A DNA stretch of 37,610 nt from Phycisphaerales bacterium (GTDB lineage: Bacteria > Planctomycetota > Phycisphaerae > Sedimentisphaerales > Anaerobacaceae), in contig PMZJ01000021.1 of NCBI GenBank assembly GCA_003170415.1, positions 1 to 37,610 of the forward strand. The letters are read 5' to 3'. The first letter of the stretch is position 1, and each line of letters opens with the position of its first letter. The notes beneath the pieces are model-generated. The model was not told the DNA's origin, ran no database searches, and was given only the letters and a program-made list of their open reading frames with translations. Of this stretch, positions 1 through 7,965 are shown one piece after another. Position numbers and translations under genes: made by a program.

Positions 1-42
1 CCGCCCTTGGCGAGTGGCGGGTTTTCCCCGCCATAGGCGTGG

Positions 43-717
43 TTACTGCCTTCTTAAAAAACATTTTACCGACAGCATAATAACGCCCAACAGACCGATT
101 GTGAAAAGCGGCCACGAGAAGTGCCCGGCGTAGTCGGACAATTGTATATATTGCCCGGCGATGCAAAATGATACGACTATGATAAAGATAGAAAGCAAAA
201 AGCCGAGCCAGCCCCAAAGCGATACCCTGATTGGTCTGCCGACGCAATCGCGGTAAAAAATCAGCGTTGCAAAGACAAGCATCGTCAGTGACACAAGCAC
301 AGGCGCCAAAACGGGGCCTGCCCATGGACAAGGTATCAGGAAAAGAACGTCCCAATCCATAATTGAAGCCGGCCAATCCAATATGACCTTTAGCCAGACG
401 TAATAAAATATGTCCCAGACGGCAAAAATTATCATAAAGAACGCAAGCCGCTGCCGGCGATTTTGCCCGGCGAGAAAACATACGGCGAATATCAGGACAA
501 TTGTCGCAGCTTCTCTGGCGACCTCAACCAAGAGAATACGATTGGACTCGGCGATAAGAGGAAATGATGTGAGGGGAAAAACAAAGCCGGCGGGATGAAA
601 AATTTGCCGCAGATAAACAACCACCGCCGCCTCGATATAGCCAAAGGCGATTGCCAGTATCACAACGAGCCAGAAACGGATTATCGCTGTTTTTGAGAGT
701 GTTGGTAAAATGGTCAT
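43..717 (-). CDS. Polytopic membrane protein of unknown function
   Basis: About 224 residues with roughly six hydrophobic segments separated by short basic loops, so an integral inner-membrane protein. I do not recognise the family and see no catalytic motif. The open frame extends further upstream, but that extension (Arg/Gly/Cys-rich) overlaps ispG on the same strand and is not protein-like. I therefore start at the ATG at 717-715, giving MTILPTLSK. This ATG overlaps the ispG stop as ATGA, so translation is probably coupled to ispG. A link to isoprenoid or lipid metabolism is possible from context only. The 42 bases after the stop hold an imperfect GC-rich stem-loop (about 16-35) without a T-run. 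Confidence 0.75.
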   Translation of the reverse strand: MTILPTLSKTAIIRFWLVVILAIAFGYIEAAVVVYLRQIFHPAGFVFPLTSFPLIAESNRILLVEVAREAATIVLIFAVCFLAGQNRRQRLAFFMIIFAVWDIFYYVWLKVILDWPASIMDWDVLFLIPCPWAGPVLAPVLVSLTMLVFATLIFYRDCVGRPIRVSLWGWLGFLLSIFIIVVSFCIAGQYIQLSDYAGHFSWPLFTIGLLGVIMLSVKCFLRRQ

Positions 718-1772
718 AGGTTGTTCAGAAGTCGCAGGAGCACCGGTATAATCTGGTTTTCTGCGACGGTCGCGATTTTCTTCCCTTTGCGGTAAATGAA
801 CGCCTTGTTTTTCGCGGCACATACAGCTAAGTCCGCATCTGCCGCCTCCCCCGGCCCGTTGACAATACATCCCATTACCGCAATTCGCACCGGCTTATCA
901 ATTGCGATAACCGCTTGTTTTACCTTGCGGGCAAGCCCTGCTATATCAATCTCTGTCCGTGCGCAGGTCGGACAAACTATCAGTTGTAATTTGGGCGCAG
1001 GGTAAAGCCCCAGCGAAATGAGAATCTGTTTGGCAATTCCCGTTTCGATAACCGGGTCGCCTGCTGCGCTAACGCGTATGGTATCGCCGATGCCTTCCGC
1101 CAGAAGTGTCCCTAAAGTAACAGCCGAGGGGACACAGGCGTCTTCAGGCAAACCCGCGTGCGTCAGGCCCAGGTGGATTGGGTAATCGAATGTCTCGGCG
1201 ATGCGCCTGTTGATTTCGATGGTTCGAATCGTGTCGCTGCTTTTTGCGCTGAGGACGATTTGCGAAAATCCCCGCCCTTCAAAAAGCCGGACGTATCCTT
1301 TCAACTCCCTCAGCATTAACGCTACCCGTTTGCCGGAAACGACGTCAGGTTTTTTCAGGTCTCTTATGCTCGCTTCGTTGACGCCGATGCGGATTGCGAC
1401 CTTGTGCATTTTCGCGGCGTCTATGATTCGCAGGATGTCGTCGCGATTTTTTATATTGCCCGGATTGAGCCGGATTTTCGCCGCGCCCGCCTCAATTGCC
1501 TCAATCGCCCTGTCCGGGCTGAAATGAATATCGGCAACAAGCGGAATTTTTACTTTTTGAACAATTTTGGCGAATGCGACCGTATCCGCCCGCGTCGGCA
1601 CGGCCACACGAACTAATTGGCAGCCGGCTTCCGCAAGTTGATTTATCTGCCGGACGCATCGGCCCACGTCGGTAGTCGGCACTTTGGTCATCGATTGAAT
1701 AACAACCGCCGCCGATGACCCGATTTTCACACCGCCTGCGTCAATCGTTCTGGTTTTCTTTCGCTTGAACAT
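714..1772 (-). CDS. ispG: 4-hydroxy-3-methylbut-2-enyl-diphosphate synthase IspG
   Basis: Catalyses the penultimate step of the MEP isoprenoid pathway, reductive ring opening of MEcPP to HMBPP, using a 4Fe-4S cluster in the cytoplasm. The 352 residues are normal for the two-domain bacterial form. The N-terminal TIM-barrel part carries VRVAVPT, LVADIHF and KIRLNPGNI. The C-terminal cluster domain has CPTCAR (Cys267, Cys270) and MGCIVNGPGEA (Cys302, Glu309), which are the three cluster ligands and the ligating glutamate. The start MFKRKKTRTID at 1772 has no Shine-Dalgarno. A promoter-like TTGATT-N17-TACAAT places transcription start at or next to the ATG, so the message may be leaderless. It is followed by a membrane protein with ATGA overlap. 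Confidence 0.96.
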   Translation of the reverse strand: MFKRKKTRTIDAGGVKIGSSAAVVIQSMTKVPTTDVGRCVRQINQLAEAGCQLVRVAVPTRADTVAFAKIVQKVKIPLVADIHFSPDRAIEAIEAGAAKIRLNPGNIKNRDDILRIIDAAKMHKVAIRIGVNEASIRDLKKPDVVSGKRVALMLRELKGYVRLFEGRGFSQIVLSAKSSDTIRTIEINRRIAETFDYPIHLGLTHAGLPEDACVPSAVTLGTLLAEGIGDTIRVSAAGDPVIETGIAKQILISLGLYPAPKLQLIVCPTCARTEIDIAGLARKVKQAVIAIDKPVRIAVMGCIVNGPGEAADADLAVCAAKNKAFIYRKGKKIATVAENQIIPVLLRLLNNL

Positions 1773-1778
1773 AAACTA

Positions 1779-1807
1779 ATTGTAGCTTGTCGTAATCAGC
1801 CAATCAA
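1779..1807 (-). promoter_or_regulatory. Sigma70-type promoter of ispG
   Basis: On the minus strand TTGATT (1807-1802), 17-base spacer, TACAAT (1784-1779). The expected transcription start falls about 7 bases downstream, at the ispG ATG (1772). Confidence 0.6.
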
Positions 1808-1867
1808 ATTAAAATGCCTGTATTGGAAAGACGGCTTCGTTGAGTTTTTAGTTGGAAAGAGGCGATT

Positions 1868-2077
1868 ATGAAAAAAAACACGTTGCATAAGATTTTGAAC
1901 CCCATTTTGCTGGTGCTGTTTATCAACCAGGCGGTAACAGTCCTGTTTCTCGACGAGTTACCACCCTGGGCATTCCAGGTTTTCCACAAAGGCGGCGGCG
2001 CAATCTTGCTCGCCCTTGTCGCCATCCACTTCATCCTGAACTTCAACTGGGTAAAAGCAAATTACTTCTCAAAATAA
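1868..2077 (+). CDS. Small two-helix membrane protein (DUF4405-like?)
   Basis: 69 residues preceded by a good ribosome site (AAAGAGG, 1856-1862). Two hydrophobic segments lie at about residues 8-28 and 43-60. A histidine sits before the second helix (FHKGGG) and another inside it (AIHFILNFNW). This resembles half of a DUF4405/cytochrome b561-like bundle, where such histidines bind haem, but it is too short for a complete four-helix domain and may act as a dimer. That resemblance is a family-level impression, not proof. It is divergent from ispG and stands alone before the cold-shock gene. Base use looks like that of its neighbours. Confidence 0.6.
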   Translation: MKKNTLHKILNPILLVLFINQAVTVLFLDELPPWAFQVFHKGGGAILLALVAIHFILNFNWVKANYFSK

Positions 2078-2227
2078 TTGTTAGGATAAAAACAGTTTTA
2101 AGTTCCTGGTGTTGAGTTTTGAGTCGAATCACAGGACAATATAAGACCAGATTCGAGGTCATAGGCGATTTTATTGGAATTTTGAATAATTTTTTATTAT
2201 TTTCGTGGCGGACTGGTAAATTTGTGG

Positions 2228-2233
2228 TATAAT
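2228..2233 (+). promoter_or_regulatory. Consensus -10 box upstream of the first cold-shock gene
   Basis: A perfect TATAAT in an AT-rich stretch (2175-2240). No good TTGACA is found at 16-18 bases upstream. Transcription from about 2240 would give a leader of about 100 nt before the GTG, in keeping with the long leaders of cspA-type genes. Confidence 0.45.
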
Positions 2234-2339
2234 GAATGTCTTGTAGGGCATATCTTTTCACCTTTCTAAGGATATCCTCCCAAAAAATTATGAAAGGCAT
2301 GTAGATTGATGGCCAGGTTACAGGCCAAGGAGAATTGTT

Positions 2340-2543
2340 GTGAGTACAGGTACAGTAAAATGGTTCAATGATCAAAAAGGTTTTGGGTTTATCGTAGCCG
2401 ACGACGGCGGCCCGGACCTGTTCGTTCACCACTCGGAAATCAAGTCATCCGGGTACTCGAGTTTGAGCGAAGGGCAGAAGGTTGAGTACGAAGTTGGCCA
2501 GGGCAAAAAGGGTCCCTGTGCGACAAACGTAGTTCCAAAATAA
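2340..2543 (+). CDS. Cold-shock domain protein (CspA family)
   Basis: 67-residue single OB-fold protein that binds single-stranded RNA/DNA and acts as an RNA chaperone. The N-terminal TVKWFN, the RNP1 motif KGFGFI and the RNP2 motif LFVHH are intact, and the length is that of the family. The GTG start follows AAGGAG at 2326-2331, within a spacer that also carries a long leader. A strong terminator follows at 2566, so the gene is a single transcription unit. It has a close paralogue on the minus strand at 19908-20111. Whether it is cold-induced cannot be read from the sequence. Confidence 0.95.
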   Translation: MSTGTVKWFNDQKGFGFIVADDGGPDLFVHHSEIKSSGYSSLSEGQKVEYEVGQGKKGPCATNVVPK

Positions 2544-2565
2544 GCACCAACAATTGACGCCAAAG

Positions 2566-2593
2566 AAAGGCCCCGCATCGCGGGGCCTTTTTT
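2566..2593 (+). terminator. Rho-independent terminator of the cold-shock gene
   Basis: Perfect 11-bp stem AAAGGCCCCGC / GCGGGGCCTTT with a 3-base loop, followed by a run of T (2588-2593). Confidence 0.93.
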
Positions 2594-2627
2594 ATTTGCC
2601 GACATTTAACATCTCTACGAATTTCCC

Positions 2628-2656
2628 TTGATTTTCGCCTGTTTTGGGCGCATAAA
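2628..2656 (+). promoter_or_regulatory. Possible promoter of the PFK-UxaE genes
   Basis: TTGATT (2628-2633), 17-base spacer, CATAAA (2651-2656). The -10 matches only 4 of 6 positions. It lies just before a REP-like palindrome. Confidence 0.35.
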
Positions 2657-2660
2657 AGAA

Positions 2661-2688
2661 TGGATTTCCGTGTGCGCGGGAATGACAA
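2661..2688 (+). repeat. REP-like palindrome, copy 1
   Basis: Imperfect palindrome with arms ATTTCCG (2664-2670) and CGGGAAT (2677-2683), flanked by TGG and GACAA. It shares sequence and flanks with the copy at 10993-11020. Both lie immediately upstream of a gene start. Confidence 0.7.
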
Positions 2689-2715
2689 AAACAAGCTATT
2701 CGGAGAAAAACGGAT

Positions 2716-3984
2716 ATGGCAAAGGTGATGGCAAACGCGATAGTGGCCCAATCCGGTGGACCAACGTGCGTAATCAATTCAAGCGTTTGCGGGGTGATTC
2801 AAGAGGCGGCAAAAACGAAGAAAATAGGCAGAGTGCTGGCGGCACACGACGGCATATTAGGCGTTTTGAAGGAAGAGCTGTTTGACGCCTCGGCGGAGAA
2901 GGCATCGGTAATCGAGGCATTAAAGCGGACACCCGCGGCGGCGATGGGGTCGTGCAGATACAAACTCAAATCCTTAGACCAGGCGCAATCGGATTTCGAC
3001 CGGGTGCTGGACGTTTTCAAGGCGCACGAGATTCGATATTTTTTCTACGCGGGCGGCAACGACTCGATGGATACGGCGGATAGGGTGAATAAATTAGCGG
3101 CGCAACGCAGCTATGAGCTTGTATGTATCGGGATACCCAAGACAATTGATAATGACCTGGCATATACGGACCACTGTCCGGGGTTCGGAAGCGTGGCGAA
3201 ATACGTAGCGACCTGCGCGATGGAGGCGGGCAGAGACAACGAGGCGTTATCGACTTTCGATACGTGCAGCATCGTGGAGGTGATGGGAAGAAACGCCGGC
3301 TGGATAGCGGCGGCGTCAGGATTAGCGACAAGAGAGCCGCAGGACGCACCGCATCTTATATATATGCCTGAGGCGGCGTTTACGTTTGAGAAGTTAATCA
3401 GGGACGTTAAAGAAGTTTACAAGGAATTCGGCAGGGTGTTTATCATCGTGGGTGAAGGACTGAAAGATGAAAAAGGCAATTACATTACCGCGGAAACCGC
3501 AGGGTTCGGCAATGACGCCTTCGGGCACGCGCAGCTTGGCGGCGTGGCGGAGATGCTGAAGAATGTTATTGAAAAAGAGGCGGGAATAAAGGCACGCTGG
3601 AACAAATTAGGGACGCAGCAAAGAAGTTCGATGCATTTTGCGTCGCTTACCGATATTAACGAGGCGTATATGTGCGGCAAGGCGGCGGTAAAGGCGGCGA
3701 TGAGCGGGGTCAACGGGAAAATGATAACCCTGGTTCGTGAAAAGGACGCCAAATACAAGTGCACAACGGGGTTTGCGGAACTGAAAGACGTTGCAAACGG
3801 GGAAAAGAAAGTGCCGAAGGATTTCATAAACGAAAAGGGCAATCATATCACCGAGGCGTGCAGGAGATATATCGGGCCATTGATTAAGGGCGAGGCGCCG
3901 ATAACGGTCGGCAAAGACGGGCTGCCTGTGTATGTGCGGCTGGCAAAGAAATGGGTGGAAAAGAAACTTCCGAGGTATTTATGA
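2716..3984 (+). CDS. pfp: Phosphofructokinase, probably pyrophosphate-dependent
   Basis: Phosphorylates fructose-6-phosphate to fructose-1,6-bisphosphate in glycolysis, probably with PPi and reversibly. The 422 residues fit the PFK-A superfamily, slightly longer than bacterial ATP-PFK. An N-terminal QSGGPTCVINSS phosphate loop is present. Residues 113-116 are GGND rather than GGDG, and 141-147 are PKTIDND. The Asp at the position of E. coli Gly104 and the Lys in PKTIDND are the established markers of PPi use. VMGRNAGW (about 189-196) supplies substrate contacts. The start follows GGAG at 2702-2705. The stop overlaps the uxaE start as ATGA, tying central glycolysis to uronate catabolism. Phosphoryl donor is inferred from motifs only. 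Confidence 0.9.
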   Translation: MAKVMANAIVAQSGGPTCVINSSVCGVIQEAAKTKKIGRVLAAHDGILGVLKEELFDASAEKASVIEALKRTPAAAMGSCRYKLKSLDQAQSDFDRVLDVFKAHEIRYFFYAGGNDSMDTADRVNKLAAQRSYELVCIGIPKTIDNDLAYTDHCPGFGSVAKYVATCAMEAGRDNEALSTFDTCSIVEVMGRNAGWIAAASGLATREPQDAPHLIYMPEAAFTFEKLIRDVKEVYKEFGRVFIIVGEGLKDEKGNYITAETAGFGNDAFGHAQLGGVAEMLKNVIEKEAGIKARWNKLGTQQRSSMHFASLTDINEAYMCGKAAVKAAMSGVNGKMITLVREKDAKYKCTTGFAELKDVANGEKKVPKDFINEKGNHITEACRRYIGPLIKGEAPITVGKDGLPVYVRLAKKWVEKKLPRYL

Positions 3985-5228
3985 ATTTGGGCAAATATTC
4001 ATTCGGGATTGGGGACAGATTCGGCAAACAGGGCAAGGCGCAGCTGGCGGCGATGGTCGAGGCGGGCAAGGTCGGCGTGGAGATAACACCCGTCTGGAAC
4101 AAGTCGCATCGTGAGCATACGATAATTGGAACAAAGCCAGCAGCGGTTCGCGCAGAGGCGGATGAGGCAACGAAAGCAATGCTTTGGGAAAAAGCGTATT
4201 TCGTTGACGCAGACCATATCAACCTGAAGAACGTGGACTTATTTATCAAGTCGAGCGATTTTTTCACGCTGGATGTCGCGGATTATATAGGCCAGCCGGC
4301 AGAGAAAGAAGATGTTGATAACTTTATCGACGGATGCGTGAAATATATCGACGGTTTGTCTATACCTGGGATTGAGGGGAACCTGATTGCTACTGAGGAC
4401 TCGGTGAGGGCGATAGCGAATAAATACCTGTGGGCGGTGAAAGAGGCGAGCCGATTATACAGGCACATCGTACCCAAAAAAGGCATGGGCAATTTTGTTG
4501 TAGAGATGTCGATGGACGAAACGGATACGCCTCAATCACCCGTGGAATTATTCTTTATTTTAGCGGCAGCGGCACAGGAAGAGATGCCGATTGAGACGAT
4601 TGCGCCGAAGTTTTCAGGCAGGTTCAACAAGGGCGTCGATTACGTAGGCGACGTCGAGCGGTTCGCGAAGGAATTCGAGCAGGATTTGGCGGTCATAGCG
4701 TATGCGGTTAAAGAGTTTGGTCTGCCTAAAAACCTCAAGTTGAGCGTTCATTCAGGCAGTGACAAGTTTTCGATTTATGGGGCGATTAACAAGGCGCTGA
4801 GAAAATTTGACGCGGGACTGCACGTCAAGACAGCGGGGACAACGTGGCTTGAGGAGCTTGCGGGGCTGGCGATTGCGGAAGGCGAGGGATTGAGGATTGC
4901 GAGGCGGATTTACGCGGAAGCGTTTAAGAGGATGGATGAGCTGACGCCACCATACGCGACAGTGATTGATATTGATAAGGGCAGGTTGCCGAGTCCTGAG
5001 GTTGTCGCGGAGTGGAACGGGAGGAGATTCGCGGAGGCATTGCGACATGACCAGTCGTGCGGGCGGTATAATCCGGATTTGAGACAGCTTATACACGTCG
5101 GTTACAAGGTCGCGGCGGAAATGGGGGCGGAGTTTACGAATGCTGTTGCTGATTGCGAACGCATAATCGGGCCGAATGTTACGGAGAATATTTACGAGCG
5201 GCATATTAAGCCGATTTTTATTGATTGA
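3981..5228 (+). CDS. uxaE: Tagaturonate epimerase UxaE
   Basis: Epimerises D-tagaturonate to D-fructuronate, letting galacturonate enter the glucuronate branch (the route known from Thermotoga). The 415-residue protein carries the family signatures: FGIGDRFG near the N-terminus, DADH (76-79), SMDETDTPQSP (177-187), FNKGVDYVGD (215-224), SVHSGSDKFSIY (255-266), HVKTAGT (281-287) and RQLIHVGY (368-375). Acidic and histidine residues in these motifs are likely metal ligands. The start chosen is the ATG that overlaps the PFK stop (ATGA) and is preceded by GAGG. The open frame could begin 30 bases earlier, inside PFK, but that start lacks a ribosome site. uxuB follows after 64 bases and uxaC lies further downstream. 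Confidence 0.88.
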   Translation: MNLGKYSFGIGDRFGKQGKAQLAAMVEAGKVGVEITPVWNKSHREHTIIGTKPAAVRAEADEATKAMLWEKAYFVDADHINLKNVDLFIKSSDFFTLDVADYIGQPAEKEDVDNFIDGCVKYIDGLSIPGIEGNLIATEDSVRAIANKYLWAVKEASRLYRHIVPKKGMGNFVVEMSMDETDTPQSPVELFFILAAAAQEEMPIETIAPKFSGRFNKGVDYVGDVERFAKEFEQDLAVIAYAVKEFGLPKNLKLSVHSGSDKFSIYGAINKALRKFDAGLHVKTAGTTWLEELAGLAIAEGEGLRIARRIYAEAFKRMDELTPPYATVIDIDKGRLPSPEVVAEWNGRRFAEALRHDQSCGRYNPDLRQLIHVGYKVAAEMGAEFTNAVADCERIIGPNVTENIYERHIKPIFID

Positions 5229-5282
5229 GTTAGCCACAGATTCCGCCACAGGCGGACAAGTATACAGATTACACTGATAATT
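5229..5282. repeat. Degenerate short-period dispersed repeat
   Basis: The spacer between uxaE and uxuB is made of 'gccacagatt', 'cagattacactgat' type words shared with 6338-6365, 32648-32900 and 37500-37560. It ends with the uxuB ribosome site (AAGGTGAA). Confidence 0.55.
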
Positions 5283-5292
5283 AAGGTGAAAT

Positions 5293-6246
5293 ATGAAAGA
5301 ATTATTTGATTTGACGGGTAAGGTGGCGGCGGTAACAGGTGCGGGCGGGGTGCTTTGCAGCCAAATGGCGAAAGCATTGGCCTGCGCGGGGGCGAAAGTC
5401 GCGGTGATGGATTTGTCTTTGGAAGCGGCAAAGAAAGTCGCGGATGAGATTAATGAAGACAGAGGGCAGAGAACAGAGGACAGAAGGCAGGAGATGGAAG
5501 ACAGGAGGCAGGAGACAGAAGACAGGGGAGAGGATGCAGAAGATAGAAGACAGAAGATAGAGGACAGGAGACAGAATGAACGACGAAATACGACCGAGGT
5601 CAAGGCCATCGCGGTTAAGTGCAGCGTGTTGGACAAGAAACAATTGGAAGAGGCGAGGGAGAAGATTGAAGACGAGTTAGGCAAGGTGGATATCCTGATA
5701 AACGGCGCAGGAGGCAACAAGAAAGAAGCGACAACGTCGGAGAATCTGCCTTTTTTCGATCTGCCTGCCGAGGCGATTCGCGGGGTGTTCGATTTAAATT
5801 TCATAGGAACGGTATTGGCGAGCCAGGTATTCGGCAAAGAGATGGCAAAGAATGGTTCGGGGGTGATACTGAATATATCGAGTATGAACGCTTTCAGGCC
5901 ATTGACCAAAATTTGCGGGTATTCGGCGGCCAAAGCGGCGGTGAGCAATTTTACGCAGTGGTTAGCGGTGCATATAAATCATCATCATTCGAAGGATATC
6001 AGAGTTAACGCGATTGCGCCGGGGTTTTTCCTCACAGAACAAAACCGGTTCTTATTGACCGATGAAAAAACAGGGCAATTGACCGCTCGCGGCAAAACAA
6101 TTATCGAGCATACGCCGATGGGCAGATTCGGCAAGCCGGATGATTTGACGGGAACGATGCTTTGGCTCGTCAGTGATGCGGCGAAGTTTGTTACGGGGGT
6201 TGTTGTGCCGGTCGATGGCGGCTTCTCGGCATTTAGTGGGGTTTAG
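5293..6246 (+). CDS. uxuB: D-fructuronate reductase (mannonate oxidoreductase), SDR type, with repeat insert
   Basis: Reduces D-fructuronate to D-mannonate with NAD(P)H in the cytoplasm. It is a short-chain dehydrogenase of the Bacillus UxuB (YjmF) type: dinucleotide motif TGAGGVL (15-21), NGAGG (137-141), NISSMNAF (194-201), catalytic Tyr210 and Lys214 in YSAAK, VNAIAPGFF, HTPMGRFG and the family tail PVDGGFSAFSGV. Length is 317 against about 275 for the family. The excess is a charged stretch at residues 55-96 made of six consecutive seven-residue units of the type EDRRQxx, encoded by a 21-nt tandem repeat. It sits in the loop after the second Rossmann helix, away from catalytic residues, so the enzyme may still work. 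SD AAGGTG. Confidence 0.9.
   Translation: MKELFDLTGKVAAVTGAGGVLCSQMAKALACAGAKVAVMDLSLEAAKKVADEINEDRGQRTEDRRQEMEDRRQETEDRGEDAEDRRQKIEDRRQNERRNTTEVKAIAVKCSVLDKKQLEEAREKIEDELGKVDILINGAGGNKKEATTSENLPFFDLPAEAIRGVFDLNFIGTVLASQVFGKEMAKNGSGVILNISSMNAFRPLTKICGYSAAKAAVSNFTQWLAVHINHHHSKDIRVNAIAPGFFLTEQNRFLLTDEKTGQLTARGKTIIEHTPMGRFGKPDDLTGTMLWLVSDAAKFVTGVVVPVDGGFSAFSGV
5455..5580 (+). repeat. Six-copy 21-nt tandem repeat inside uxuB
   Basis: 126 bases in six degenerate 21-nt units, each starting GA(A/G)GA(C/T)(A)G and encoding EDRGQRT, EDRRQEM, EDRRQET, EDRGEDA, EDRRQKI and EDRRQNE. It is in frame with no stop. The purine-rich word 'acagaagacaga' recurs in the spacer at 10969-10990. Confidence 0.92.
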
Positions 6247-6337
6247 CCACCCCCCGCCGTTTCTGCCCCCGTTGCTTTCAGGTGAAAGCAGGACACGGGG
6301 GTTGGGCAAGGCCCAACAAAACGAGACGCGGGGGCTA
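6244..6337. repeat. Composite inverted repeat after uxuB
   Basis: Outer arms 'tagccaccccccgc' (6244-6257) and 'gcgggggcta' (6328-6337). Inner hairpin 6266-6301 pairs CCCCCGT with ACGGGGG and TGCTTTC with GAAAGCA. A third hairpin, TTGGGC/GCCCAA, is at 6302-6316. The uxuB stop codon lies in the left arm. The arms resemble the REP feet (GGCTAA) seen elsewhere in the window. There is no T-run, so it is not a normal terminator. Confidence 0.6.
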
Positions 6338-6375
6338 CGCAGATTGCACTGATTTCACAGTTTTTTAGTCACGGA
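6338..6375. repeat. Degenerate short-period dispersed repeat
   Basis: Words 'cgcagattgcactgatttcacag' (broken here by repeats) and 'gtcacggattt' match the family at 5229-5282 and 32648-32900. The rest of the gap to 6431 includes an 'actcaaaacta' word also seen at 34690-34710. Confidence 0.5.
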
Positions 6376-6431
6376 TTTGCCGGGTCCCGCCTCCACAACT
6401 CAAAACTAACTTCTCGCCCCCTGCTTCTTTC

Positions 6432-6460
6432 TTGACTCTTTCTCTCCAACATACTAAATT
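6432..6460 (+). promoter_or_regulatory. Promoter of the helicase-HEPN pair
   Basis: TTGACT (6432-6437), 17-base spacer, TAAATT (6455-6460). Predicted transcription start near 6467 leaves about 40 nt before the ATG at 6508 but only 8 nt before the alternative TTG at 6475, which favours the ATG. Confidence 0.5.
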
Positions 6461-6507
6461 GCTGACAAAGAGCGTTGAAGATTATTATCTTGGGCCACAA
6501 AAAGATA

Positions 6508-7965
6508 ATGGGCATTTGGGACACAATATCCGCTTTGGCAAAAGAAATCTTGGGAACCACCCAAGTCCAGAAGGTTAATTTATCGAAGATTAGCAAAGAA
6601 GTCCACAGACCCAACGGGCTTGAAAGGAAGTTGGGAAATAGGATTGAAAGAGAAGAGGATATATCCGACATTGAGATTCTCCCGGAATATCAATTCATTC
6701 TTAAAGCAATAGAAAATAAATGTCCCGCTATTTTTGTAACTGGGAAGGCAGGGACCGGAAAATCTACTTTAATCCGCTTTCTTACAAGCAAAATCAAAAG
6801 AAGTGCAGTGGTGGCACCAACAGCAATCGCTGCGATAAATGTAGGCGGATCTACTATACATTCCTTTTTTGGTATCCCACCCCGAACAATCAATCCTGAT
6901 GAATCGTTTAATCCCAAACAGCACATAATTCCTGTGATAGAGAACCTGGATGCTCTTATCATTGATGAAGTTTCAATGGTAGGTCCCGACCTTGTCGACT
7001 GCATCAACAATTCACTAATTAATGTTAGACGTATTTCCTCCGCATTCGGAGGTATACCAATTGTTTTTGTCGGGGATATACTTCAGCTTCCACCAGTGGT
7101 CGATGATAAAGAGGTTGGGGTTTATTACACACATCGCTACGAAAGTCCATATTTCTATTCAGCGGATATTTTCAAAAAGATTGATATCTTGCCAATTGAG
7201 TTAACGAAGGTATTCCGTCAAAAGGATTCAAATTTTATTAAAGCTCTCGATCGGATACGAACAAATCAATCCTACTTAGAATCGGTGGAACTAATCAATC
7301 AGACTTGTTACAGAGAAAAGCAGGAGAACAATGAGAAGTCGCTGTATTTGGTTCCTACAAATGCGGCAGCAAAGTCCATCAACACTGGCAGGCTAGATCA
7401 ATTGAAAGCTAAACTAGTGACATACGATGCAACCATAACCGGAGATATCAATGCAGGTAAGTATCGTTTCCCGGCACCAGATAGATTACAACTCAAGGAA
7501 AGCGCTATGGTTATCTTCCTCAAGAACAATAAGCCGCTTTGGCTGAACGGGACACTTGGTGAAGTAATCCGCCTTAAAAAGGAATATATACAAGTAAAGA
7601 TTCTTGAAAGCGGCAATATTGTTTCTGTATCGCGAGAAACATGGAAGAAACTCAGATACAGATATAATTATGAAGAAAGAAGAATTGAGACAGAAGTGAC
7701 GGGGACGTTTACTCAATTTCCTTTGTCCCTTGGATGGGCCATTACAATTCACAAATCTCAGGGCATGACACTCGACTCCGTTTGTATCGACTTGGGTCGA
7801 GGAGCATTTTGCTCAGGACAGACCTATGTAGCTCTATCTCGGTGCAGAACACTTGAGGGTATTACGTTAAAGAGACCGATATCTTTAAGCGATGTGAAAG
7901 TTGACGCATCTATCATAGAGGTTTACCGTAAACTGGGTTTACTGAAAGAAAATAAGGATATATGA
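6508..7965 (+). CDS. Pif1-family superfamily 1B DNA helicase
   Basis: ATP-dependent helicase expected to unwind DNA 5' to 3'. From the ATG at 6508 (485 residues): Walker A GKAGTGKST (79-87), APTAIAAINVGGSTIHSFF motif Ia, Walker B IIDEVSM (151-157), GDILQLPPV (189-197), and late motifs AITIHKSQGMTLD (411-423) and YVALSRCRTLEGI. The N-terminal 60 residues match nothing I know and may be a docking segment. A TTG start at 6475 is possible but sits only a few bases from the predicted transcript start. The gene is AT-richer than its neighbours (24 of 60 G+C at 6961-7020 against 34 of 60 at 4801-4860, one counted line each), suggesting transfer. ATGA overlap with the next gene implies joint function. 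Confidence 0.88.
   Translation: MGIWDTISALAKEILGTTQVQKVNLSKISKEVHRPNGLERKLGNRIEREEDISDIEILPEYQFILKAIENKCPAIFVTGKAGTGKSTLIRFLTSKIKRSAVVAPTAIAAINVGGSTIHSFFGIPPRTINPDESFNPKQHIIPVIENLDALIIDEVSMVGPDLVDCINNSLINVRRISSAFGGIPIVFVGDILQLPPVVDDKEVGVYYTHRYESPYFYSADIFKKIDILPIELTKVFRQKDSNFIKALDRIRTNQSYLESVELINQTCYREKQENNEKSLYLVPTNAAAKSINTGRLDQLKAKLVTYDATITGDINAGKYRFPAPDRLQLKESAMVIFLKNNKPLWLNGTLGEVIRLKKEYIQVKILESGNIVSVSRETWKKLRYRYNYEERRIETEVTGTFTQFPLSLGWAITIHKSQGMTLDSVCIDLGRGAFCSGQTYVALSRCRTLEGITLKRPISLSDVKVDASIIEVYRKLGLLKENKDI

Noticed and set aside
2205..2233. Sigma54 promoter before the cold-shock gene
   Set aside because: TGGCGG is present but the downstream TTGC element is not at the right distance.
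3951..3980. Earlier start for uxaE
   Set aside because: Lies within the PFK gene without a ribosome site; the ATGA overlap at 3981 fits better.
5302..5948. Long minus-strand frames opposite uxuB and its repeat
   Set aside because: Shadow frames; leucine/serine runs come from the antisense of the 21-nt repeat.
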